This document shows positions 17,144 to 25,930 of a DNA stretch of 64,000 nt, piece by piece. The notes under the pieces were generated by a model that worked only from the letters and a program-made list of their open reading frames with translations, did no database searches and was not told the DNA's origin. The number at the start of each line of letters is the position of its first letter. The first letter of the stretch is position 1. The stretch is from UBA6170 sp034429975. GTDB lineage: Bacteria; Chloroflexota; Anaerolineae; Anaerolineales; Anaerolineaceae. The DNA is taken from NCBI GenBank assembly GCA_034429975.1, contig DAOUFM010000146.1, positions 198,687 to 262,686 on the forward strand, written 5' to 3'. Both the position numbers and the translations under genes were made by a program.

Positions 17144-19252
17144 GTGGATAATCAATATTTAGATGGATTAATGAATCCAAAGTCAGTAGCAGTTGTAGGG
17201 GCGTCATCAGATCCTACCAAAATTGGTCATAGTGTTCTTAAAAACATCATCGATGGTGGCTTTGAAGGCCAAATTTATCCGATCAATCAAAAAGCAGATG
17301 AAATTTTAGGATTAAAATGTTACTCCAGCCTTCAAGCTGTTCCTGGAGAAATCGATGCTGCAGTAATTACGATCCCTGCAAAATTTGTTATGGACGCAAT
17401 TGATGATGCCGGCAAGAAAGGCGTAAAAGGTTTGATCGTTATTACCTCCGGATTTTCTGAGGTTGGTAATAAAGAACAAGAAGCAGAATTAGTTGCTAAA
17501 GCCAAATCCTATGGTATTCGTATTCTAGGTCCGAACATTGTGGGCACCCTTTCGAATGCAGGAAAATTAAACGCTTCTTTTGCCCCCCTCCTTCCCCTCC
17601 CGGGCAAAGGCGCTTTGGTTTCCCAAAGTGGTGCTCTTTTAATCGCAATTGATATGGCAACCTTCACCCGCCGGGTTGGGTTTGAAAAATTAATCTCCAT
17701 TGGCAATATGTCAGACGTTGATTTTGCAGATCTGATGGAATGGCTGGATCAGGACGAAAATACCAGCTCCATTTCTTTATATATTGAAGGGTTTAAAGAT
17801 GGACGCAAATTTATGGATGTCGCCCGGAAAGTCTCTAAACCTGTAATCGCCTTAAAAGCCGGCGTTTCCGCTCACGGAGCTGCAGCAGCCGCCTCTCACA
17901 CTGGTTCCTTAGCCGGCGCTGCCAAAGTTTATGGGGCTGCATTCCAACAATCTGGTGTGGTCCAGGCTACCGATTTGGGTAATTTATTTGATCTTTCACT
18001 GGCGCTCTCTCTGCAACCTCCAATGAAAGGCGAAAATTTGTTAATCATCACCAATGGCGGTGGTGTTGGCGTCCTGGCTACGGATGCAGCCGAAAAATTC
18101 AATTTACCGATGAAATTTGCTCCGAAAGACGTACAGGATGAGCTTAAAAAACATATGCCTCCATTTGGTTCAGCCAAAAACCCTGTTGATCTAACTGGCA
18201 TGGCTGGCTATGATTGGTATTTTGATTCAGTTAAATTCTCTTTTGCACATGAATGGGTTGATGGTATGGCGGTTTTATATTGTGAAACAGCTATGACTGA
18301 ACCGATGGACATTGCCAAAGGTATTAAAAAAGCAATTGACGAATCCGGTGTTAAGGACAAGCCCATTTGTGTCTCTTTTGTGGGCGGTGAAAAATCCGAA
18401 AAAGCAATGCAATGGCTGGTTGAACATGGGATCCCGGCTTATGGCGGCCCTGATCTTGCAGTTAGCGCCTTATCCGCCTTGCGGGAGTATGCCCTGATGA
18501 AAGATCTGGTAACTGAACCAGAAGAAAAATTATCAGATCTTAACAAAGCCAAAGCGCTTCAGATCATTAAAGGCGCTCGCGAAGACGGTCGGGATGCACT
18601 CACTGAAATTGAAGCCAAACAGGTATTCGCAGCCTACGGTCTGCCAGTTACCGAAACTTATTTAGCAAAATCAGAAGAAGAAGCGGTTACAATGGCTAAG
18701 GAAATTGGTTTTCCGATTGTTATGAAAATCGTTTCACCTGAAATTTTGCATAAATCCGACGCTGGCGGCGTAAAAGTCAACATCAAAGACGAAACCTCCT
18801 GCCGGGAAGCCTATCAAACAATCCTGGAAAACGCTAAAGCCTATAATGCAGATGCGAACATTCACGGTATCGCCATTCAGGAAATGGCTCCCTGGGGAAC
18901 AGAGGTAATTTTAGGATCAGTCAATGACTCAACTTTTGGTCCAACCATGATGTTTGGATTAGGTGGCATCTTCGTTGAGGTTCTCAAAGACGTTACCTTC
19001 CGTGTTGCGCCAGTCTCGAAAAAATCATCTTTACGGATGATTAGCGAAATTCGGGGCGCACCCATTTTGGCAGGTGTGCGTGGCGAATCACCGCGTGATC
19101 GCGAGGTGCTGGCTGAGACTATCAGTCGATATGCAAACATGATTGTGGATCTCGTGGATGAAATCAGCGAATCAGATGCCAATCCGGTATTAGTTTATGA
19201 AGAAGGCAAAGGCGTGAAAGTCGTAGATGCCAGGATTATCTTAAAAAAATAA
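17144..19252 (+). CDS. Acetate/acyl-CoA ligase (ADP-forming), alpha-beta fusion
   Basis: Converts acyl-CoA plus ADP and phosphate to the free acid and ATP, a substrate-level phosphorylation step in fermenting microbes, or runs in reverse. The 702-aa chain joins the CoA-binding domain (about 6-100, with VVGASSDPTKIG), the ligase-CoA domains (about 150-450) and a C-terminal ATP-grasp domain (about 475-700). The phospho-acceptor His252 is in SHTGSLAG. It starts with GTG behind a very strong GAGGAGG site and is followed by a 12-bp-stem terminator. Acyl substrate preference cannot be read from sequence. Confidence 0.92.
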   Translation: MDNQYLDGLMNPKSVAVVGASSDPTKIGHSVLKNIIDGGFEGQIYPINQKADEILGLKCYSSLQAVPGEIDAAVITIPAKFVMDAIDDAGKKGVKGLIVITSGFSEVGNKEQEAELVAKAKSYGIRILGPNIVGTLSNAGKLNASFAPLLPLPGKGALVSQSGALLIAIDMATFTRRVGFEKLISIGNMSDVDFADLMEWLDQDENTSSISLYIEGFKDGRKFMDVARKVSKPVIALKAGVSAHGAAAAASHTGSLAGAAKVYGAAFQQSGVVQATDLGNLFDLSLALSLQPPMKGENLLIITNGGGVGVLATDAAEKFNLPMKFAPKDVQDELKKHMPPFGSAKNPVDLTGMAGYDWYFDSVKFSFAHEWVDGMAVLYCETAMTEPMDIAKGIKKAIDESGVKDKPICVSFVGGEKSEKAMQWLVEHGIPAYGGPDLAVSALSALREYALMKDLVTEPEEKLSDLNKAKALQIIKGAREDGRDALTEIEAKQVFAAYGLPVTETYLAKSEEEAVTMAKEIGFPIVMKIVSPEILHKSDAGGVKVNIKDETSCREAYQTILENAKAYNADANIHGIAIQEMAPWGTEVILGSVNDSTFGPTMMFGLGGIFVEVLKDVTFRVAPVSKKSSLRMISEIRGAPILAGVRGESPRDREVLAETISRYANMIVDLVDEISESDANPVLVYEEGKGVKVVDARIILKK

Positions 19253-19270
19253 TCACCTAAGCCAGAAATA

Positions 19271-19300
19271 AAAAGAGGTCGGTTTTCCCGACCTCTTTTT
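19271..19300. terminator. Bidirectional terminator
   Basis: Perfect 12-bp stem AAAAGAGGTCGG/CCGACCTCTTTT with a 5-base loop and A/T flanks, between convergent genes. Confidence 0.9.
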
Positions 19301-19722
19301 TAATTTAAATTTTGCCTGATAAAAGATTGATATGCTCCCACCCAGGGTTCTCCAATCCGATTATTTACCGAGATTTTTATTTGATTAAATTTAAGTGCAG
19401 TTTTAGCAGCCAGTAAAGCAATTTGAGCCCAGTCGTCGGCCAATAAAGCTGCTTTCATTTGATTACTGATTGCCTGGGTCCATTCCCAATCGAGCCGAAA
19501 GCGATCAGCTTTTACCCAGTAACCCCGTTTTTCCCAGGCTAAAACCGAAACATCAACAGTTTTATAAATTTCTTCCAGGCCAATAACAATATAAGCCGCT
19601 AGGTCTTTTGTCAGTTGGTCTGGTTGGGATTGCCCCATTAATTCCCGAATTGCTTTCACAATGCTCTTGGTTAATCGAGTGCGATCTTTGCCCGCACTGT
19701 CCGGGTTATAAACTCTGCCCAC
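19300..19722 (-). CDS. Conserved-looking protein of unknown function
   Basis: A 140-aa mostly helical soluble protein. It has a basic, Arg/Lys-rich N-terminus and a repeated hydrophobic-Ala pattern in the middle (ALLADDWAQIALLAAKTALK). No motif known to me is present, so no function is assigned. The frame is credible: GTG start with GAGGAGG nearby, full-length between a terminator and the tRNA-Leu promoter, and normal codon usage for the window. It is divergent from the tRNA-Leu-tig unit. Confidence 0.7.
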   Translation of the reverse strand: MGRVYNPDSAGKDRTRLTKSIVKAIRELMGQSQPDQLTKDLAAYIVIGLEEIYKTVDVSVLAWEKRGYWVKADRFRLDWEWTQAISNQMKAALLADDWAQIALLAAKTALKFNQIKISVNNRIGEPWVGAYQSFIRQNLN

Positions 19723-19764
19723 TCTACCTCCTCAATAAAAATAAGCCCTTATTATATCTGATTA

Positions 19765-19793
19765 TTGACGCTCTTTCTGGTTAAGCTTATAAT
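19765..19793 (+). promoter_or_regulatory. Sigma-70 promoter for tRNA-Leu and tig
   Basis: TTGACG and TATAAT with an ideal 17-bp spacer. The predicted start is near 19800, five bases before the tRNA. Because tig begins 29 bp after the tRNA with no terminator between, this promoter probably drives both. Confidence 0.85.
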
Positions 19794-19804
19794 TTGGACG
19801 CTTT

Positions 19805-19886
19805 GGGGAAGTGCTGGAATTGGCAGACAGGCATGACTTAGGATCATGTGCCGAAAGGCGTAGGGGTTCAAGTCCCCTCTTCCCCA
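19805..19886 (+). tRNA. tRNA-Leu (anticodon TAG)
   Basis: 82 nt with 7-bp acceptor GGGGAAG/CTTCCCC, anticodon stem CATGA/TCATG around loop CTTAGGA (anticodon TAG), a long class II variable arm and T-arm AGGGG-TTCAAGT-CCCCT. Discriminator A; CCA is not encoded. Confidence 0.97.
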
Positions 19887-19914
19887 TAAATATTATTTTA
19901 GAAGGATAGAACCA

Positions 19915-21363
19915 TTGAAAATCGAAACATTTCCACAAGATGATCACCAAGTAAAAATCGAAGCTGAATTTGATGCTGATTTATTTGAAGGTTATAAACG
20001 CCGGGCAGCCAGAAAAATTGCTCAAAAAGCAAAGGTTCCTGGTTTTAGACCTGGAAAAGCACCATACGAAGTGATTCATAGAATTTATGGCGAAGGCGCA
20101 ATCAGTGAAGAAGCTGTCGAATTACTCATTGATGAACAATATGCGAAAGTATTGGAAGAATCCTCCGTTGAACCTTCAGGACCTGGTGCATTGCAGGAAA
20201 TCGTCTCTTTGGATCCACTGAAATTAAGCTTTCTGGTTCCATTGAAACCGGAAGTTGAAATAGGGAATTATAAAGATATTAAATTGGAATATAACCTTGA
20301 ACCAATTAGCGAAGATACAGTCTCTGAGTTCCTGACCCGCCTGCAAAAAAATTACGCTACTGCCGAACCGGTGGACCGCCCAATTGAAAAAGGTGATGTC
20401 GTTTATTTCAAGGTAACCGGCTACGAGAATGATGAAACAGTCCTTGATGAAACCCCGGTACAACTGGTCGTTGGCGAAGATAAAAATAAAGACAATTGGC
20501 CTTTTGAGAATTTTTCCAAAAAATTAATAGGTCTCAAAGAGGGCGAATCAAAAGATATCCGGCACACATTTAAAGAAGATGCTGAGGAAGAACGTTTCAA
20601 ATCAAAGAAAATTAAGTTCAATGTTATCATTCAATCGGTGAAGACATTAACCCTCCCTGAGCTTGACGATGAATTTGCTAAATCGCTTGGTCAGTTTGAG
20701 AGTATGGAAGAGCTCAAAAATGCCATCCACGATCAGGAGGAGGCAAACAAAAAACAGGAATACGAAGATCAATATTTTGCAGATCTTTTAGATAAATACG
20801 CTGAAATATCCACGGTTAAGTTTCCCCCCTTTATGGTTGAAGAAGAAATTCATCATTCTTTGCACGCCTTGGAAAGAAATCTTAAACGAGAAAATCTGGA
20901 TTTTGAAACCTATCTCAAGTTGATGAATATGGATAAAGAGCAATTTATCGAGACAAATCTCAGACCGGCTGCTATTCGGCGTATTAGAAATTCGTTAATT
21001 ATTGATAAGTTAGGACTGGAAGAAAAGATTGAAGTTGGAAAAGAAGATATTGATGGCATTCTCCAAGAAACAGCTCAAATGATGCAAAGCTTACCAGCCC
21101 AAAAAGGGAAAAAAGCGAAATCGAATGATCAGGTAGCCAGTGACATTGCCTATAATTCCATCTCCCAATTATACAATCAAAGAACCTTGGAAAGAATGAA
21201 AGCTTTAGCAAACGGTGAGCCCATCGAAGAAAAATCAGCAGAGCCTGAATCAGCCACTCCCGAAGCTGCTACAGATAGCACAGCTACTCCGGAAACGGAA
21301 GTAGAATCAATAGAAGAGGTTCAAAGCTCAGATTCTACGGGCGAAGAAGCTCACCAGGAATAG
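19915..21363 (+). CDS. tig: Trigger factor
   Basis: Ribosome-bound folding chaperone of 482 aa. The N-terminal ribosome-binding domain has the signature GFRPGKAP, followed by an FKBP-like PPIase domain (about 160-240) and the helical C-terminal arms. After about residue 430 the chain ends in an acidic Glu/Ser/Thr/Pro/Ala-rich tail typical of a disordered extension. The TTG start has AAGGA eight bases upstream. It is followed by clpP, the usual partner in bacteria, and preceded by tRNA-Leu on the same transcript. Confidence 0.95.
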   Translation: MKIETFPQDDHQVKIEAEFDADLFEGYKRRAARKIAQKAKVPGFRPGKAPYEVIHRIYGEGAISEEAVELLIDEQYAKVLEESSVEPSGPGALQEIVSLDPLKLSFLVPLKPEVEIGNYKDIKLEYNLEPISEDTVSEFLTRLQKNYATAEPVDRPIEKGDVVYFKVTGYENDETVLDETPVQLVVGEDKNKDNWPFENFSKKLIGLKEGESKDIRHTFKEDAEEERFKSKKIKFNVIIQSVKTLTLPELDDEFAKSLGQFESMEELKNAIHDQEEANKKQEYEDQYFADLLDKYAEISTVKFPPFMVEEEIHHSLHALERNLKRENLDFETYLKLMNMDKEQFIETNLRPAAIRRIRNSLIIDKLGLEEKIEVGKEDIDGILQETAQMMQSLPAQKGKKAKSNDQVASDIAYNSISQLYNQRTLERMKALANGEPIEEKSAEPESATPEAATDSTATPETEVESIEEVQSSDSTGEEAHQE

Positions 21364-21385
21364 ATTGAAAGGAGTGTCGTCAGAT

Positions 21386-21994
21386 ATGAGTATTTCAGAA
21401 TTCTCTTCAGTAATACCCATGGTAATCGAATCCTCGGGCAGAGGAGAACGAGCTTATGATATTTTTTCATTGTTGTTAAAGAACCGAATTATTTTATTAG
21501 GTACACCAATCAATGATCAGGTGGCAAATGTCATCGTTGCACAACTACTTTTCTTGAGTCGTGAAGACCCGGAATCCGGCATCCAGATGTATATAAATTC
21601 ACCCGGTGGACATATCTATGCTGGATTGGCAATTTATGACACAATGAAAATGATCCCGAATAAAATTTCCACCGTCGCAGTAGGCATGACAGCCTCATTC
21701 GGAACCGTGATCCTGGCTGCAGGCGAAAAAGGTCAGCGCTATGCCTTACCGCATGCCACCATCCATATGCACCAACCATTAGGCGGTGCTCAGGGACAGG
21801 CGTCAGACATCGAGATTCAGGCAAAAGAAATCTTACGTCTAAAATCACGCCTCAATGAAATCATGGCTGAAAGTACCGGGCAAACTTTGGAGACCATTGA
21901 AAAAGATACAGAACGAGATTATTATTTAAGCGCAGAGCAAGCAGTGCATTACGGTCTGGTAGACAAAGTTCTGGAAGCTCCCGCCAAAAAATAA
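21386..21994 (+). CDS. clpP: ATP-dependent Clp protease proteolytic subunit
   Basis: Serine protease subunit, 202 aa, that forms the tetradecameric barrel used with ClpX/ClpC. The triad is complete: Ser104 (GMTASFG), His129 (HMHQPLGG) and Asp178 (ERDYYLSA). The 25- and 49-residue spacings match E. coli ClpP. The oligomerisation and handle segments are normal. The ATG used is eleven bases after AGGAG; earlier in-frame TTG/GTG codons overlap that site. A hairpin follows the stop. Confidence 0.95.
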   Translation: MSISEFSSVIPMVIESSGRGERAYDIFSLLLKNRIILLGTPINDQVANVIVAQLLFLSREDPESGIQMYINSPGGHIYAGLAIYDTMKMIPNKISTVAVGMTASFGTVILAAGEKGQRYALPHATIHMHQPLGGAQGQASDIEIQAKEILRLKSRLNEIMAESTGQTLETIEKDTERDYYLSAEQAVHYGLVDKVLEAPAKK

Positions 21995-22006
21995 GTGTTT
22001 ACTGGC

Positions 22007-22046
22007 AAAACCGGAAAGCAAACAGCAATCCGGTTTTGTATTTAAA
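22007..22046 (+). terminator. Probable terminator after clpP
   Basis: 10-bp perfect stem CAAAACCGGA/TCCGGTTTTG with a 13-base loop and a weak T-rich tail. Confidence 0.6.
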
Positions 22047-22054
22047 AAAATTGT

Positions 22055-22858
22055 ATGATGACAAGAATAAAAAATTTGATTTTCGACATGGACGGCGTAC
22101 TCTGGAGCGACGAAACCCCCATCGGCGACCTCGAAAAGATTTTTAAACAAATACAATTATTTCAGCTTCGATATGGATTTGCCACAAATAATAGTACAAA
22201 AGCTCCAACAGATTATAAAAATAAACTGAATCGATTTTTAGTCCCTGCTGAGGAGACTCAAATCATCACCTCCGGAACAGCCATCGTTAATCTTCTTAAA
22301 GAAAAACATCCTCAGGGCGGACCCGTGTACATACTGGGTGAAGAAGGTTTGCGAAAATCATTACAAAATGCAGGCTTCTATCATCGTAAAGACAATGTCC
22401 TTGCGGTGGTTGGTGGACTAGATCGCAAAGTCACTTATGAAAAACTTAAGCAAGCCACCCTCCTGTTACAAAGCAATGTTGATTTTTTCTTCACCAATAT
22501 CGACCCTGCTTTTCCAACCCCGCAGGGGAAAATCCCAGGTGCGGGTTCGTTGTTAAGATCCCTTGAAGCCGGAAGTAAGAAAAAAGCGATTCTGGCAGGT
22601 AAACCACTCCCAATGATGTTTGAATACTTGATGAAGGACTTAAGCGCTCAACCTGAAAACACACTCGTCATTGGGGATCGTATGGAGACTGATATCCTGG
22701 GTGGATTGAATGCCCACTGCCTGACTGCTTTAGTGTTAACCGGAATCTCAAAGAAAGCAGATCTTCATCATTATTCATACCAACCTCACATGGTTTTTGA
22801 TGATTTGAGCACATTAGTAGATCAATTGAGCAGCCAAAATTGGGAAATTTCCAGATGA
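22055..22858 (+). CDS. HAD-superfamily phosphatase, NagD-like (subfamily IIA)
   Basis: A 267-aa HAD hydrolase. Motif I is FDMDGVLW (nucleophile and acid Asp), motif II is in FATNNST, Lys of motif III lies near LAGKPLPMMF, and motif IV is VIGDRMETDILGG. The large C2 cap between motifs II and III is typical of NagD/4-nitrophenylphosphatase members that dephosphorylate small phospho-compounds; the substrate is unknown. Its stop overlaps the start of rlmN (ATGA), so the two are coupled. Confidence 0.88.
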   Translation: MMTRIKNLIFDMDGVLWSDETPIGDLEKIFKQIQLFQLRYGFATNNSTKAPTDYKNKLNRFLVPAEETQIITSGTAIVNLLKEKHPQGGPVYILGEEGLRKSLQNAGFYHRKDNVLAVVGGLDRKVTYEKLKQATLLLQSNVDFFFTNIDPAFPTPQGKIPGAGSLLRSLEAGSKKKAILAGKPLPMMFEYLMKDLSAQPENTLVIGDRMETDILGGLNAHCLTALVLTGISKKADLHHYSYQPHMVFDDLSTLVDQLSSQNWEISR

Positions 22859-23895
22859 AAAAGAACTTTTTTGATCTTTCTTTTGAAAACCTGAATGATT
22901 TCCTGATTAATGATCTAAATCAACCCGTCTATCGAACTCTCCAAATCTGGAAAGGGGTTTATTCCAACCTTTGGTCAGAAGCGGATGATTTTTCAAATAT
23001 TCCCAAAACACTCCGCGATGAGTTGTTTACCCATTTTGAATTTCAATCATTAAGCCCTGTTCAGGAGCTAAAATCTTCTGACCATGAAACTGAAAAAATC
23101 CTATTTCAATTGAAGGACGGAAAAGCAATAGAAACTGTTCTTATGAAATACAAGGATCGGCACACCCTTTGTATCTCCACGCAAGCTGGTTGTGCAATGG
23201 GTTGTGTCTTTTGTGCAACCGGGCAGATGGGTTTTAAACGCCATCTTTCTTCAGGAGAAATCATCGAACAGGTATTGTATTACGCCAGACAATTAAAAAA
23301 ATCCTCTGAAAAAGTTACCAATATTGTTTTAATGGGTATGGGCGAACCTTTTCACAATTATGATGCCACCATGGCTGCTATTGATCGCTTAGGTGACCCA
23401 AATGGCTTCGGTCTGGGTGCACGCCGTTTCACGATTTCGACGGTTGGGTTGGTTCCAGCAATCAGACGGTTTGCTGATGAAATGCGTCAGGTCAATCTGG
23501 CTATCAGTTTACATGCGGTCAACAATATCGAACGCTCCTCCCTTATGCCAATGAATAAAAAATACCCAATTGAAGAGGTAATTGAGGCTTGCCGGTATTA
23601 TGTTGCCAAAACCAATCGCAGAATAACATTCGAATGGGCTTTAATCGCCGGGAAAAACGATAGCGAGCAAACCGCCCAGGATCTGGCAAATTTACTCAAA
23701 GGCTTACTCTGCCACGTGAATACAATCCCATTAAACCCTACCAGCCAATCGGTTTATCAGGCTTCATCTAAAGACCAAACCTATAAATTTCAACATGTAT
23801 TGGAAAAAAATGGTATCCCCTGCACAATCCGATTACGGCGTGGAATTGATATTCAGGCCGGTTGCGGTCAATTGGCAATCCATCATTCAAAATGA
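22855..23895 (+). CDS. rlmN: Dual-specificity 23S rRNA/tRNA adenine-C2 methyltransferase RlmN
   Basis: Radical SAM enzyme that methylates A2503 of 23S rRNA and A37 of some tRNAs. The 346-aa protein has the cluster motif CAMGCVFC, downstream GEP segment MGMGEPFHN, and the C-terminal methyl-carrying cysteine in GCGQLA. The start is the ATG overlapping the previous stop. The length is normal for the family. Confidence 0.95.
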   Translation: MKKNFFDLSFENLNDFLINDLNQPVYRTLQIWKGVYSNLWSEADDFSNIPKTLRDELFTHFEFQSLSPVQELKSSDHETEKILFQLKDGKAIETVLMKYKDRHTLCISTQAGCAMGCVFCATGQMGFKRHLSSGEIIEQVLYYARQLKKSSEKVTNIVLMGMGEPFHNYDATMAAIDRLGDPNGFGLGARRFTISTVGLVPAIRRFADEMRQVNLAISLHAVNNIERSSLMPMNKKYPIEEVIEACRYYVAKTNRRITFEWALIAGKNDSEQTAQDLANLLKGLLCHVNTIPLNPTSQSVYQASSKDQTYKFQHVLEKNGIPCTIRLRRGIDIQAGCGQLAIHHSK

Positions 23896-23900
23896 CCCTA

Positions 23901-23909
23901 TGTTATAAT
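23901..23909 (+). promoter_or_regulatory. Extended -10 promoter of ftsY
   Basis: TGTTATAAT, an extended -10 element, ends 8 bases before the ftsY ATG. Transcription would start at about the first codon, so the message may be leaderless; no ribosome-binding site is present. Confidence 0.55.
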
Positions 23910-23917
23910 TTCGAGCG

Positions 23918-24826
23918 ATGGCAGATTTATTAGGCAAATGGAAACAGAGTCTTGAACGCACTCGCAAGGTGGCTTTTGGCCGGCTGGCGAATTTTTTCGG
24001 TGCCACAGAAATCACAACTGATACCTGGGATGAGTTGGAAGCAATGTTGATCCAGGCGGATATTGGCATCGATACAACCAGCGTTATCATGACTGATTTG
24101 ATTAATAAAGTGGATCGTGAGGGAATCACAACAACCGCTGAATTAAAAGAACATCTGGCTAAGGAACTTCAAACCAATCTTTTAAAGCCAGAAATACCGG
24201 ACTTTTCCGGGCTCAAGCCTGCCGTTATCCTGGTTGTCGGCGTAAATGGTTCGGGCAAGACGACCACTCTGGCAAAATTAGGGAATAAATTTCAAAAAGA
24301 AGGTAAAAAGATTCTTTTTGCAGCCGCCGATACTTTCCGAGCAGCCGCTGTTGAGCAATTAGAAGTATGGGGTGAGCGATTGAAAATCCCCGTCATAGCC
24401 GGGCAGCCCAATGCCGACCCAGGTGCCGTAGCGTACGATGCTGTTCAGGCTGGTATATCCAAACAATGCGATTTAGTGTTCATCGACACCGCCGGAAGAC
24501 TGCATACCCGTTTTAACCTGATGGAAGAATTAAAAAAGGTAAACCGTGTCGTCGGAAAAGCTTTACCGGGCGCTCCGCATGCCACCTGGCTGGTGCTGGA
24601 CGCTACCACCGGTCAAAATGCACTGCTGCAAGCCCGTGCCTTTAAAGATGCAGTTAATATCAATGGGATTATCCTGACAAAGCTGGATTCCTCCGCTAAA
24701 GGCGGGATGGCGTTCGCCATCCAAAAAGAACTGAACCTGCCCATTATTTATGCCGGTTTAGGCGAAAAACCTGAAGATTTTCAAGAATTCGATCCGGCAG
24801 CTTTTGTTAACGGACTTATCAATTAA
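23918..24826 (+). CDS. ftsY: Signal recognition particle receptor FtsY
   Basis: SRP-receptor GTPase, 302 aa, essentially only the NG domain without the long acidic A domain of enterobacteria. Motifs are G1 GVNGSGKTTTLAKLG, DTFRAAAVEQL, G3 DTAGRLHT and G4 TKLDSSAKGG. It docks ribosome-SRP complexes at the membrane and thus feeds SecYEG, whose SecDF partner is in this window. The start lies right after an extended -10 element with no leader. Confidence 0.95.
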   Translation: MADLLGKWKQSLERTRKVAFGRLANFFGATEITTDTWDELEAMLIQADIGIDTTSVIMTDLINKVDREGITTTAELKEHLAKELQTNLLKPEIPDFSGLKPAVILVVGVNGSGKTTTLAKLGNKFQKEGKKILFAAADTFRAAAVEQLEVWGERLKIPVIAGQPNADPGAVAYDAVQAGISKQCDLVFIDTAGRLHTRFNLMEELKKVNRVVGKALPGAPHATWLVLDATTGQNALLQARAFKDAVNINGIILTKLDSSAKGGMAFAIQKELNLPIIYAGLGEKPEDFQEFDPAAFVNGLIN

Positions 24827-24840
24827 ATTTGGAGTAATCA

Positions 24841-25930
24841 ATGCAAGAAATTATTGATCGCCTGGCAAATCATGTTGTCAAAATGAACGATCTTCTGGAG
24901 CATCTTTGACTTACCAGGGAAAAAATCAAAACTGGCAGATTTAGAAAAGTTAGCCGAAAGTCCTACGCTTTGGGAAGATAGAGAAAAAGCCCAATCCATC
25001 TTAAAGGAAATCGTTGATCTTCGGGAAGAAATTCAGGAGATCGAACATCTCAATCAGCGCATTACGGATGCGCACGAATTAGCACTGCTGGAAGATGAAA
25101 CTATTCAAGCCGATTTAGAAGCTGAGTCGATTGAGATTGAAAAATTATTAAATCAACTGGAATTAAGCACCCTGCTATCTGGTAAATATGATCATGGAAG
25201 TGCACTGCTGACCATTCATGCCGGAGCAGGTGGAACAGATTCTCAGGATTGGGCTGAGATGTTAGAGCGCATGTATTTGCGCTGGGCTGAGGATAATCAC
25301 TTCAAAGCTGAAATTCTGGACCGATCTGCCGGGGAAGAAGCCGGGTTGAAGAGTGTAACCATCGCCATCAACGGTAAATATGCTTATGGTTACCTCAAAT
25401 CTGAAAAAGGAGTCCATCGTCTGGTACGTTTATCTCCCTTCGATGCAGCGCATCGCCGGCATACTTCTTTTGCCCAGGTTGAAATTCTCCCGGACCTTGA
25501 AAATGGAGATTCTGAAATTAATATTCCGGCTGAGGATGTTCGTATTGATATTTTTAAATCATCCGGTGCTGGTGGACAAAATATTCAAAAGAATAGCACT
25601 GCTATTCGATTGCACCATATCCCCACCGGTATTATCGTGACCTGTCAAAACGAACGTTCCCAATTACAGAACCGAGAAAATGCTTTTCGTGTTTTAAAAG
25701 CCAAACTCTTGGAAATTAAACGGGAAGAGCACGAAAAAGAACTATCCAAATTACGGGGCGAGTATCAAAAAGCGGAATGGGGCAGCCAAATCAGGTCCTA
25801 TGTGTTACATCCCTACCAATTGGTAAAAGACCATCGCAATGATTTTGAAATGGGCAACGTCAATGCTGTTCTGGATGGCGACTTAAATAACTTTATTGAA
25901 GCGTACTTAAAATCACAACTCGAGCACTAA
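24841..25930 (+). CDS. prfB: Peptide chain release factor 2 (programmed +1 frameshift)
   Basis: RF2 recognises UGA and UAA stop codons. Translation starts at 24841 and reads 22 codons to an in-frame TGA at 24907-24909. A +1 shift at CTT-TGA-C then continues in the frame starting at GAC 24908, giving 362 aa, the normal RF2 length. The downstream frame contains the conserved region before domain 2, the SPF motif (LSPFDAAHRRH), the GGQ peptidyl-hydrolysis motif (GAGGQNIQK) and the C-terminal domain. The UGA-controlled shift is the classic autoregulation by RF2 level. It lies 14 bp after ftsY, and its stop overlaps that of convergent pfkA. Confidence 0.96.
24897..24910 (+). promoter_or_regulatory. 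prfB programmed frameshift site
   Basis: GGAG, three bases, then CTT TGA C. The internal Shine-Dalgarno-like GGAG, slippery CTT codon and poor-context TGA-C stop are all present at canonical spacing. Confidence 0.93.

Noticed and set aside
19762..19950. Minus-strand frame across tRNA-Leu
   Set aside because: It covers the tRNA and the start of tig; this is the usual artefact of reading a tRNA gene in reverse.
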